From positions 1 through 23,837 of the forward strand of contig CAJUQZ010000063.1 in the NCBI GenBank assembly GCA_910588755.1: a stretch of 23,837 nucleotides of DNA, read 5' to 3'. Of the stretch, positions 16,486 through 23,782 are shown in pieces. Source of the DNA: an uncultured Lachnospiraceae bacterium. GTDB lineage: Bacteria > Bacillota > Clostridia > Lachnospirales > Lachnospiraceae. The notes beneath the pieces are model-generated. The model was not told the origin of the DNA, did no database searches, and worked only from the letters and a program-made list of their open reading frames with translations. The translations under genes and the position numbers were made by a program. Every line of letters begins with the position of its first letter. The stretch's first letter is position 1.

Positions 16486-17198
16486 TCATCTGTATAGACA
16501 TTTGGCTCCCTAAATACAATCAGGGGCTTCTCCACCGTCATGCGCGGTCTGCCGCCCCGGCTTCCCTCGATCAGCACCATATTTGGCTCCTTGTCAACAA
16601 AGGGATAAACCAGCTTCATGCGCTTAGGCTCCAGCCGGTACTCTGTCATCACATTGATGATCTCTGCCAACCGGAACGGCCTGTGTACCATACAGAAATA
16701 TCCCCCTGGCTTTAACAGTTTCGCCGCTGTTCTAACCACGTCCTCCAGTGTGCAGAGAATTTCATGCCTTGCAATCGCCTTTGGTGTCTCTGGATTTTTC
16801 AGTCCATGCTGCCCGATCATATAGGGAGGATTGCACGTCACCACATCAAAAGAAGCAGCGTCAAAGAACTTGTCTGCTTCCCTCAAATCCCCAGTCACTA
16901 TATCAATCCTGTCCCCCAGTCCATTGAGCCGCACACTGCGCCTTGCCATATCAGCGCTCTCCTCCTGCACCTCAATGGCACTGATATGTCCCGCTTTTGT
17001 CTTTCCCGCCACCAGAAGCGGTATGATGCCCGTTCCCGTACCCAGATCCAACAAGCACGCCCCAGGCTTTACCCGCACAAAACCACTCAACAGCACTGCG
17101 TCCATGCCAAAGCAGAATTTATCAGGATTTTGTATGATCCGGTAACCATTTCGCTGCAAGTCATCGAGCCGTTCATTCTCCCTTAACTCTACGTCCAT
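16461..17198 (-). CDS. tRNA1(Val) (adenine(37)-N6)-methyltransferase-like protein (TrmN6/YabB family)
   Basis: A 245-residue class I SAM-dependent methyltransferase. The SAM-binding loop L-D-L-G-T-G-T-G is at 50-57 and the catalytic N-P-P-Y at 123-126, typical of N6-adenine methyltransferases. The N-terminal G-Y-R-I-I-Q and F-G-M-D-A-V-L-L-S match the YfiC/TrmN6/YabB family that methylates A37 in tRNA-Val. GGAGG precedes the ATG by 7 bp. It lies 92 bp after ricT. Its last codons and stop are the founder unit of the downstream tandem repeat. The family is firm; the tRNA target is transferred from E. coli and is less certain. Confidence 0.88.
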   Translation of the reverse strand: MDVELRENERLDDLQRNGYRIIQNPDKFCFGMDAVLLSGFVRVKPGACLLDLGTGTGIIPLLVAGKTKAGHISAIEVQEESADMARRSVRLNGLGDRIDIVTGDLREADKFFDAASFDVVTCNPPYMIGQHGLKNPETPKAIARHEILCTLEDVVRTAAKLLKPGGYFCMVHRPFRLAEIINVMTEYRLEPKRMKLVYPFVDKEPNMVLIEGSRGGRPRMTVEKPLIVFREPNVYTDEIRDVYGY

Positions 17199-17290
17199 TT
17201 ATAAGCCTCCACGTTGCATACACAATCCTGCTGGAAATCCATTCTCAGTCAAACACTCAACCCGCAAAACCTTCATCTGTCATACTCTCA

Positions 17291-18220
17291 TCACTCATTA
17301 TCCTCCAGCTTGGATTTTGCTCCCTTTTCTTGTTTCTCCAACTTTTCAAGCTCTCTTAACTCCTTGAGCTCCTCGTTACTCATATTGTCATTCTTCCCCT
17401 TCTTATGGCGTCTCTTGAACCGAAGCTGCTCCACCTTGTACTCATGGATCTCCTTCTCATCGTCCACCTCGACTATCACCTTCACCATCTGACGAAGAAC
17501 ATTCACACTGTGCACTTCCCCCTTAAGCCCATCGTCCGTCGTCACAAAATCGCCTACATTTGGAAGCTTCCTGTTGAGATACTCATAAGTCTCCTCCTCA
17601 TGCTTTAAGCAACACATGAGACGACCGCACACACCCGAAATTTTTGTCGGATTCAGTGACAAGTTCTGCTCCTTAGCCATCTTGATCGAAACAGGAACAA
17701 ACTCCGACAGATGTGCATGACAGCACAGCGCCCTGCCGCAAATCCCTATGCCGCCAAGGATCTTTGTCTCATCGCGCACACCAATCTGACGCAGCTCGAT
17801 TCTTGTCTTAAACACAGACGCCAGATCCTTTACCAGCTCACGGAAATCAATGCGCCCATCCGCCGTAAAATAAAAGAGCACCTTATTGTTGTCAAATGTA
17901 TACTCCGCATCAATTAGCTTCATCTCAAGGTTATGCTTCTTAATCTTTTCCAAACAAATCTTGAAGGCATCCTTTTCCTTCTGCTTATTTGTCGCCTCCT
18001 GTTCCATATCGCGCTTAGTCGCAACCCGCAATACCGGCTTCAACGGCTGTATGACCCTGTCCTCATCAATCTCCCGGGGATCACCCACCACAGTACCATA
18101 CTCTATGCCGCGCGCAGTCTCCACGATTACATGATCACCGCGCTTTATGTCAAACGTCAGCGGATCAAAGAAATAAATCTTTCCCGCCGTCCGAAACCTC
18201 ACACCAATCACCTTTACCAT
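17291..18220 (-). CDS. ricT: PSP1-domain regulatory iron-sulfur protein RicT (YaaT)
   Basis: A 309-residue RicT/YaaT homologue. In B. subtilis RicT, with RicA and RicF, forms a complex carrying [4Fe-4S] clusters that assists RNase Y processing and affects sporulation, competence and biofilm formation. The PSP1 domain covers about 60-150. Conserved cysteines lie in I-C-G-R-A-L-C-C (C161, C166, C167) and V-C-G-R-L-M-C-C (C198, C203, C204). The last 40 residues are a charged, probably coiled tail (E-L-K-E-L-R-E-L-E-K-L-E-K). GAGGT precedes the ATG by 8 bp. It sits between holB and the trmN-like gene as in Bacillus, but yabA is absent between them. Confidence 0.93.
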   Translation of the reverse strand: MVKVIGVRFRTAGKIYFFDPLTFDIKRGDHVIVETARGIEYGTVVGDPREIDEDRVIQPLKPVLRVATKRDMEQEATNKQKEKDAFKICLEKIKKHNLEMKLIDAEYTFDNNKVLFYFTADGRIDFRELVKDLASVFKTRIELRQIGVRDETKILGGIGICGRALCCHAHLSEFVPVSIKMAKEQNLSLNPTKISGVCGRLMCCLKHEEETYEYLNRKLPNVGDFVTTDDGLKGEVHSVNVLRQMVKVIVEVDDEKEIHEYKVEQLRFKRRHKKGKNDNMSNEELKELRELEKLEKQEKGAKSKLEDNE

Positions 18221-18289
18221 ATCTATTTACCTCACTTTAATCATACTAAGGACCTGTAATAACCGTCTACCCTGTGACCGAGCCCCTAA

Positions 18290-19507
18290 TCAAACCGCCT
18301 TCATGTCAAGGAACATAAGTTCCATTGTCAGGTCAAAATTCACGTTCGCCGCAAGTCTGCTCCTAGCCCGGTCAATCGAATGAATAATTTTCTCAATTGT
18401 ATCATAGCTGTACCGCTTTGCAGCACTGGCAATATCAGATACCTCTTCCTTAAAAATGATGTGCTCCTGCCTGCCATGCAAACCACACGCTTTATATAAT
18501 AGCACATCACGAAACCATATGAAACACAAATCAAGATAATCGCCCGTGTCAAATTTTTCCTCCGTGATTGTTTTGACCTCTGATGCAATCTGGTTGATTT
18601 CCATATCCGAAATATTTTTCAGTATTCCAAGCACAGACTGTTTCATATGGTCAAATGTCTCATTGGAAGCCAGCTCAATTGCACGTCCCACATTTCCCCT
18701 GGCAAAAGACGCGCAGATAGATGCCCTGTAGTCTGGTATCTGTACACGCTGCATCAGATAACGCTTGATCAGATCGTCCGGAACCGGCTTTATATTCAGC
18801 AGCACACACCGGCTTAAAATAGTTGGTAGCATCGCCTCTGCCCTGGTGGCAAGCAGCAAAATTACCGCATATCTCGGCGGTTCTTCCAATGTCTTTAAGA
18901 GCGCATTTTGCGCCTGCACATTCATCTTCTCTGCCTCGTCAATGATATATATTTTGTACGTTCCGCTGTACGGCTTGATCGCAATGTCCCCGTTGACCTG
19001 CTGTCTGATGTTGTCCACAGAGATTACATTGGGTTTCTCATGTGTCACATAGATAATATCTGGATGATTGCCATTTATTGCCTGCTTACATGACCTGCAC
19101 TGATTACAGGGACGCACGTTGACACCTGACACACCCTGATTATCAAGACGCATACTGACATTTGTCATACCCTGATTATCAAGACGCATACTGACATTTG
19201 TCATACCCTGATTGCCAGGACGCATACTGACACCTGTGTCATTTTCTATCGGCAGCGTATGCTCCCCCTGCATGCCGAGATCAAACAATGTAGACTGACG
19301 CTCGTCCTGAACCTGCCCGCACTCGCACTGAAGTGCCCTCGCAAATATGTCTGCAATCATGCGCTTACCCGACAGCTTTTCACCCTGAATCAGATAAGCA
19401 TGTGAAATTTTATTGTGTGCTATGGCGCTCTGCAGATTATCTGCAAGCTGCGCCTGACCGACTACATCCTGCCAAGATCCGAACATTTTTTCCGTTTCAA
19501 TTCCCAT
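18290..19507 (-). CDS. holB: DNA polymerase III delta' subunit with a repeat-expanded zinc-knuckle region
   Basis: The delta' clamp-loader subunit helps load the sliding clamp during replication. The AAA+ core shows a degenerate Walker A (G-E-K-L-S-G-K-R, 42-49), as expected for a non-ATPase delta', then Y-I-I-D-E-A-E-K-M, N-A-L-L-K-T-L-E-E-P-P and the L-S-R-C motif. Zinc-knuckle cysteines are C61/C63 and C134, C137, C140. Between C63 and C134 lies an in-frame expansion (about 92-133) of 12-residue repeats V-S-M-R-(P/L)-(G/D)-N-Q-G, making the protein 405 residues, longer than usual. AAGGG precedes the ATG by 8 bp. It lies 26 bp after yaaR. Confidence 0.92.
   Translation of the reverse strand: MGIETEKMFGSWQDVVGQAQLADNLQSAIAHNKISHAYLIQGEKLSGKRMIADIFARALQCECGQVQDERQSTLFDLGMQGEHTLPIENDTGVSMRPGNQGMTNVSMRLDNQGMTNVSMRLDNQGVSGVNVRPCNQCRSCKQAINGNHPDIIYVTHEKPNVISVDNIRQQVNGDIAIKPYSGTYKIYIIDEAEKMNVQAQNALLKTLEEPPRYAVILLLATRAEAMLPTILSRCVLLNIKPVPDDLIKRYLMQRVQIPDYRASICASFARGNVGRAIELASNETFDHMKQSVLGILKNISDMEINQIASEVKTITEEKFDTGDYLDLCFIWFRDVLLYKACGLHGRQEHIIFKEEVSDIASAAKRYSYDTIEKIIHSIDRARSRLAANVNFDLTMELMFLDMKAV
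19101..19244. repeat. 36-bp in-frame tandem repeat in holB, four units
   Basis: Units start at 19101, 19137, 19173 and 19209, each opening TGATT. The 19101 unit encodes V-N-V-R-P-C-N-Q-C, the native zinc-binding strand. The other three encode V-S-M-R-(L-D or P-G)-N-Q-G, with both cysteines replaced. Adjacent central units differ at very few positions, suggesting recent expansion. Confidence 0.9.
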
Positions 19508-19533
19508 ACTTAAATCCCTTGTGTGCTTCCGTT

Positions 19534-19974
19534 TTATGCAAAAATATCAAGCAGCAGTCCCCGGATCTCATCAACCTTGGCAAGAATCGCAATCTTATCG
19601 CACTCCTCGCTTACCAACTCCTGCGCAAGCTCATCCAGCTTCTCATCCACAAGCCGAATAATTCCATAAACCCTGTGCCGCCCACGCCTGTCCAGAAAAT
19701 TCTCCCTCGAAAACTTATGTGATCGGTTGACAATCTCATTCATAAATTCCTTAATCAAGGTACGATATCGCCGCATATCGCGCACATCCATGCGCTTCAC
19801 AATCTTATCCCCCTGCATCACGATCTCTTCCATCATGAGATTCAGCCGCTCCGCAAGTCCCGCCTCCTCGATATTGCTCGCCAGCATAAATTTGAAAGAA
19901 TCGTCCGTCGGCTGCGCAGTCTGCGTCTGCTGTACCGGTGCGGCCTGCTGCACCTCATTCACCTTTAAATCCAT
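19534..19974 (-). CDS. yaaR: YaaR-family protein (DUF327)
   Basis: A 146-residue, mostly helical, charged cytoplasmic protein of the DUF327/YaaR family, which in B. subtilis lies directly upstream of holB, as here. Diagnostic stretches include F-K-F-M-L-A-S-N-I, Y-R-T-L-I-K-E-F-M-N-E-I-V and a C-terminal L-L-L-D-I-F-A. The N-terminal 25 residues are glutamine- and threonine-rich. GAGGTG lies 7 bp before the ATG. No firm biochemical function is known for the family. A 34-codon frame upstream overlaps its start by 10 bp. Confidence 0.88.
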   Translation of the reverse strand: MDLKVNEVQQAAPVQQTQTAQPTDDSFKFMLASNIEEAGLAERLNLMMEEIVMQGDKIVKRMDVRDMRRYRTLIKEFMNEIVNRSHKFSRENFLDRRGRHRVYGIIRLVDEKLDELAQELVSEECDKIAILAKVDEIRGLLLDIFA

Positions 19975-20069
19975 TCCTTCTCACCTCGCAGTAAATCCCT
20001 CTTTTTCAAAGCATAAACTCTCTGATCTCCAGAGCATACTTTATGCGGCTTCCAATATCCTTTTTCCAT
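19965..20069 (-). CDS. Doubtful 34-residue ORF overlapping the yaaR start
   Basis: ATG at 20069, with GGTGG 4 bp upstream, opens a 34-codon frame (M-E-K-G-Y-W-K-P...). It ends 10 bp inside yaaR, out of its frame. A second short frame farther upstream (ATG at about 20240, 31 codons) contains a similar stretch: S-S-D-R-V-E-A-L-K-R versus S-G-D-Q-R-V-Y-A-L-K-K-R. They could be remnants of one duplicated segment rather than genes. Confidence 0.2.
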   Translation of the reverse strand: MEKGYWKPHKVCSGDQRVYALKKRDLLRGEKEWI

Positions 20070-20500
20070 AAATCCACCAATTTTACAGGAAACACAAATC
20101 AAAAACCGCTTTTTCTGACAATAAACTCCGGGAAGCTATAAAATCTCAATCATATACCACTTCGCAGCAGACTCCTCTTTTTAAAGCTTCGACCCTATCA
20201 GACGACATAAAATATCTCTTTTTTCCCAAAGCCTCTGCCATACACCACATTTAAAAAATGAAAATGCAACCTCCCAGCAAACGTTTTTCTCAATGTGCTT
20301 TTCCAGTATCCTATAATCTGCGCACAATATTTCCTGTTCCCATAAACTGCACCTTCCAACCTGTATTTGTCAAACTAAGGATATTATGAAAAATTTCATT
20401 TTAAAAAGCCATTCATGAAATCACCAGCGGTCAGAGCTGTTGATACGAAGGAAAGCGACAACTGGCCAAGAGAAGCTCTCATAACCGAAAACAGAACTGA
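19975..20500. other. 525-bp intergenic region with degenerate short repeats
   Basis: The gap between the guanylate-kinase-like gene and yaaR has no full-length gene on either strand. Three related stretches are visible on the minus strand at about 20001-20018, 20173-20190 and 20219-20236 (pattern GCTTT-AAAAA-GAG). They are irregularly spaced. A small hairpin with ATGAAA/TTTCAT arms lies near 20385. The B. subtilis neighbours tmk and yaaQ are missing here. The stretch looks like decayed duplicated sequence. Confidence 0.4.
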
Positions 20501-21091
20501 CTACTTCCGATTCGATATGATATAATCTGTTACTTCATCCAGACAGTTTTTCAGATTATAATTATCAAATTTTACAGTAATCCCTGCCTTGTCAAGATTC
20601 TCCCGAGAAAAGTCCCTCACATCCGCCAGATAACGCCTGCACATCTCCTCATACCCTGGCTGCTTCTGTTTTTTTTCGCGCGCAAGCGCGCGTGTTAAGC
20701 GTTCCCCATCCTCCAAGTCAATATATACAGGTTTCACCTTATCCCTACCAAAATAGTCCCTTATTTTTGTATAGGATTCCAATGTTCCGATTACAAGATA
20801 ATCACTTTCATCCAAATTGATCTGGTGATCCATTGCCATAAAATAATACCACACACCATAAACTGTGTTATAAGAGCGGCATTCGATAATCCTGCCCTCC
20901 TGCTCCATCTGCCCCATCACATCCGCTGATGTAAAATGATACTCCACGCCCTCCTGCTCCCCCGCACGGATCGGCCGTGTCGTATAAAGTACAATCCTTT
21001 TTAAGCAAAGCACAGGATTCTCCAGGAGCCTTTTATAGATCGTATCCTTTCCCGATGAACTTTTCCCGATGATACAAAATACACTCCCCAT
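20501..21091 (-). CDS. Divergent guanylate-kinase-like P-loop kinase
   Basis: A 196-residue nucleotide-kinase-like protein. The P-loop G-K-S-S-S-G-K-D-T is at 9-17. The GMP-binding region T-T-R-P-I-R-A-G-E-Q-E-G-V-E-Y-H-F is at 37-53, as in guanylate kinases that convert GMP and ATP to GDP and ADP. The lid region (A-L-A-R-E-K-K-Q) is less typical. The third P-loop position and the C-terminal half differ from housekeeping Gmk, so this may be a paralogue. It sits where tmk stands in the B. subtilis cluster. Upstream is a 120-bp duplicated spacer carrying copies of its start region. Confidence 0.8.
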   Translation of the reverse strand: MGSVFCIIGKSSSGKDTIYKRLLENPVLCLKRIVLYTTRPIRAGEQEGVEYHFTSADVMGQMEQEGRIIECRSYNTVYGVWYYFMAMDHQINLDESDYLVIGTLESYTKIRDYFGRDKVKPVYIDLEDGERLTRALAREKKQKQPGYEEMCRRYLADVRDFSRENLDKAGITVKFDNYNLKNCLDEVTDYIISNRK

Positions 21092-21110
21092 CTGCTCCCC
21101 TCAATACACA

Positions 21111-21350
21111 ATCTAACCTTTTACTATCCGGCAAATTAGCACTTGACCCTTCTGACACTCTCCACCATGTTTCCTTCAATACACTATTTCGCCTTCTATT
21201 GTCCGGCTCATGCTCTTACGCAAACACTCTAACTAACCTTTTACTATCCGGCGAACAAGCACTTGACCATTCTAACACACTCCGCCATGTTTCCTTCAAT
21301 ACACTATTTCGCCTTCTACTGTCCGCCTCATGCTCTTCCGGACACTCCTC
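21111..21350. repeat. Two 120-bp tandem units upstream of the guanylate-kinase-like gene
   Basis: TAACCTTTTACTATCCGGC recurs at exactly 120 bp (21114 and 21234), and most of the sequence between also matches. On the minus strand each unit contains GTGTATTGAAGGAAACATGG, closely resembling the authentic start region GTGTATTGAGGGGAGCAGATGG of the gene. Thus each unit carries a decayed copy of the ribosome binding site and ATG; these open only about 10- and 14-codon frames. The region holds no other gene. Confidence 0.85.
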
Positions 21351-21376
21351 AACATCTATATTGATATCATGGATGT

Positions 21377-22798
21377 TTATGCAACTTCAATAACACGAAC
21401 CATATTTGTATTTCCCGCAACGCCCAGCGGCACACCCGCAGTGATCACAACCTTATCACCGTGACGAATCAGCCCTGCATCAACACTGGCCTTCACCGCC
21501 GCATTGAACAACTCCTCTGTATCTTCTTTTTTCTCTATTAAAAGTGGACTGACACCGAACATAAGCGCCATCTGGCGATATACCATCTCATCCACCGCAC
21601 ACCCAATTACCATGCACCCCGGCTGATATTTTGATATCATTCCTGCTGTAAATCCTGACATTGTTACAGTGATAATCGCCTTTGCATTCAGGTCCATTGC
21701 CGTTGTACAGCAAGCATGGCAGATTGCCGTGGTCACTTCCTCATTGTTTATCCAGTTATGGCTTCTCTCCCTCAGCCTGTCCGCATAGCAGATATCCTGC
21801 TCTGTGCGCTCTGCAATCTTACTCATCGTTCGTACAGCCTCAACTGGATATGCGCCGGCCGCACTCTCCCCGCTTAACATTATCGCAGATGTTCCATCAT
21901 AAATCGCATTGGCCACATCGGTCGTTTCTGCCCTAGTCGGCCTGGGATTCTTAATCATAGAGTCTAACATCTGTGTTGCCGTAATAACGATTTTTCCAAG
22001 TTGCAATGCCTTTTTAATCATCTTTTTCTGAAGAGCAGGTACTTCCTCTAACGGAATCTCAACGCCCATATCTCCTCTCGCCACCATGATACCATCGGAA
22101 GCTGCCAGAATTTCATCGAGATTATCAATTCCCTGCATATTCTCTATCTTTGAGATGACCTTCATTCTGCCGCCATGTTCCCTGATCAGGTTCTTAACCG
22201 CACAAACATCATCCGCACACCGTACAAATGACGCCGCGAGATAATCATACCCCATCTGCACACCAAAGATAATATCCTCCCTATCCACTTCGCTAATATA
22301 AGGCATGGAAAGAATCGCTCCTGGCACATTGATCCCCTTATGATTGGAGACATATCCTCCATTGACAACCTCACAGACAATGTCTGTATCCTCAATTGCC
22401 TTAATTGTAAGCTCAATCAAGCCATCATCGATCAATATACTTCTTCCTACTTCAACATCATTTTTCAGATTTTTGTATGTTATGGTTGCCCTTTGTGCAG
22501 TACCCATAATCTCTTCTGTCGTAAGCCGGAATGTAGCACCCGTCTCCAGGTAGGCCTTTCCACCCTCAAAATCCCGAAGTCTGATCTCAGGTCCTTTCGT
22601 ATCCTGCATCGTCGCAAGCGGAAGCCCCAACTCCTTTGCAGCAGCCCTGGCCCGCTCAAGTTTCAATTGATGTTCCTCATGATCTCCGTGTGAAAAATTA
22701 AACCTCGCAACATTCATCCCCGCAAGAAGCAGTTCTTTGAGTTTTTCCTCGCTCTCTGACGCTGGACCGATTGTACAGATAATTTTTGTTTTTCTCAT
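21377..22798 (-). CDS. pyk: Pyruvate kinase (short form)
   Basis: Converts phosphoenolpyruvate and ADP to pyruvate and ATP, the last step of glycolysis. Diagnostic motifs are T-K-I-I-C-T-I-G-P-A-S, N-V-A-R-F-N-F-S-H-G, D-T-K-G-P-E-I-R, the active-site helix I-S-K-I-E-N, A-R-G-D-M-G-V-E-I-P and M-L-S-G-E-S-A-A-G. From the ATG at 22798 it has 473 residues, without the C-terminal PEP-utiliser-like domain that many Bacilli and some Clostridia carry. A GTG at 22804 is possible, but AAAGGG is 9 bp from the ATG. The first candidate promoter lies inside the inverted-repeat element upstream. Confidence 0.97.
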   Translation of the reverse strand: MRKTKIICTIGPASESEEKLKELLLAGMNVARFNFSHGDHEEHQLKLERARAAAKELGLPLATMQDTKGPEIRLRDFEGGKAYLETGATFRLTTEEIMGTAQRATITYKNLKNDVEVGRSILIDDGLIELTIKAIEDTDIVCEVVNGGYVSNHKGINVPGAILSMPYISEVDREDIIFGVQMGYDYLAASFVRCADDVCAVKNLIREHGGRMKVISKIENMQGIDNLDEILAASDGIMVARGDMGVEIPLEEVPALQKKMIKKALQLGKIVITATQMLDSMIKNPRPTRAETTDVANAIYDGTSAIMLSGESAAGAYPVEAVRTMSKIAERTEQDICYADRLRERSHNWINNEEVTTAICHACCTTAMDLNAKAIITVTMSGFTAGMISKYQPGCMVIGCAVDEMVYRQMALMFGVSPLLIEKKEDTEELFNAAVKASVDAGLIRHGDKVVITAGVPLGVAGNTNMVRVIEVA

Positions 22799-22844
22799 AA
22801 ACACTAACCCTTTCTATCAAAATTACTAATTCCATTCCTATCTA

Positions 22845-22994
22845 AGGAGCTGTAGGAAAATAAGTGATACAGATTGCGCAGGATATTTCTTCGAGGGTGT
22901 ATGTCAAAAAACGTAGGCGTAGCGGGCTACGATGAGGCTTTTTGGCATGCACAATCGGAGAAATAGACAAGTCAGTTATTTTTCTACAGCTCCT
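22845..22994. repeat. 150-bp imperfect inverted-repeat (MITE-like) element
   Basis: The 19-bp ends at 22845-22863 and 22976-22994 are inverted copies with one mismatch (GGAGCTGTAGGAAAATAA against GGAGCTGTAGAAAAATAA). The inside continues to pair: ATTTCTTCGA with TCGGAGAAAT, TGTATGTCAAAAA with TTTTTGGCATGCA, and a central CGTAGC-GG-GCTACG. The entire element could fold into one long hairpin. It contains no ORF. It lies 46 bp upstream of pyk and 20 bp from the HD-protein stop. Confidence 0.85.
22880..22907 (-). promoter_or_regulatory. Candidate pyk promoter inside the inverted-repeat element
   Basis: On the minus strand a perfect TTGACA (22902-22907) is followed after 16 bp by TATCCT (22880-22885), 82 bp before the pyk ATG. 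The -10 box is only a partial match, so this is tentative. Confidence 0.35.
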
Positions 22995-23014
22995 AAATTG
23001 TACATCCCTGGTCT

Positions 23015-23533
23015 CTATGCCACCTCGTGGTTAGAAAACCCCATAAAGGCATATTTCCTTTTCTCCCTCCGATTGTGAATCCGGCCCCTGTGTATATGCA
23101 ATGTCTCCAGCAAAGAACAGTATTTGTCCGCGGATGTCACAATCCATGCTTCCCTACACATAGGAGGAACCAAAGTAAGCGGCCACATATGCTTGATAAT
23201 AATATCTTTCTGCCTTGCAGTGAGATGATACTCCTTCCCCGCATTATATAAAGCTCTTGCCGGGTGAAAAAATCCATGCAATCTATGGGAATTTACCTTG
23301 TCACTCTTATGCCAGTCGTACAAGAAATAGTCATGCAGCAGCGCACCTCTGACCAAATCCCTTGTATTGCACTTAATCTGAAACTTATCTCTGATATACA
23401 AGCTCGTCTTGGCGACATTAATACAATGCTCCTGCACAGACATATTCCCATGCTGAATATACTCTCTTGTACTTTTAAAATTCTCTGATTCAAAAATATC
23501 ATTTGCATATTTTTTTAATTCATTCTCATACAT
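23015..23533 (-). CDS. HD-domain metal-dependent phosphohydrolase-like protein
   Basis: A 172-residue HD-superfamily protein. Likely metal ligands are H36 (E-H-C-I-N-V-A), H67-D68 (A-L-L-H-D-Y) and D136 (S-A-D-K-Y), with H115 (I-K-H-M-W-P-L) also conserved, matching the H...HD...H...D pattern. An in-frame ATG at 23566 would add 11 residues, but GGGAG lies 7 bp from the ATG at 23533, so the shorter form is preferred. Members hydrolyse phosphate bonds in nucleotides or signalling molecules; the substrate here is unknown. It lies between the tRNA genes and the inverted-repeat element and appears monocistronic. Confidence 0.82.
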   Translation of the reverse strand: MYENELKKYANDIFESENFKSTREYIQHGNMSVQEHCINVAKTSLYIRDKFQIKCNTRDLVRGALLHDYFLYDWHKSDKVNSHRLHGFFHPARALYNAGKEYHLTARQKDIIIKHMWPLTLVPPMCREAWIVTSADKYCSLLETLHIHRGRIHNRREKRKYAFMGFSNHEVA

Positions 23534-23653
23534 ACAGTCTCTCCCACTTTCACACATAATTCCCATTTACCAATTATTATTTCTCCGGTTTGCCTGACAT
23601 ACATTCTATCATATATCGCAGCAATAAAAAAGGTTCTTAATAAATATTTAAAT

Positions 23654-23679
23654 AAAAAAACACGCCATCCGACGCGTCT
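23654..23679 (-). terminator. Probable terminator of the tRNA transcript
   Basis: On the minus strand ACGC and GCGT form a short stem around an 8-nt loop, followed by seven T, about 25 bp after tRNA-Phe. The stem is short, so confidence is moderate. Confidence 0.5.
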
Positions 23680-23704
23680 ATCTCTTATATTACTGAAATT
23701 TAAA

Positions 23705-23777
<73 letters not shown>

Positions 23778-23782
23778 AGAAA

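Noticed and set aside
16270..16497. A 75-codon plus-strand frame
   Set aside because: It is produced by the 68/73-bp tandem repeat and the end of the trmN-like gene; its repetitive content reflects the DNA repeat, not a protein.
16764..17186. A 140-codon plus-strand frame
   Set aside because: It is a complementary shadow of the methyltransferase gene, whose SAM-binding and N-P-P-Y motifs are unmistakable.
19101..19244. Possible CRISPR or recombination site in holB
   Set aside because: The 36-bp units are directly joined without spacers and lie in frame within the gene.
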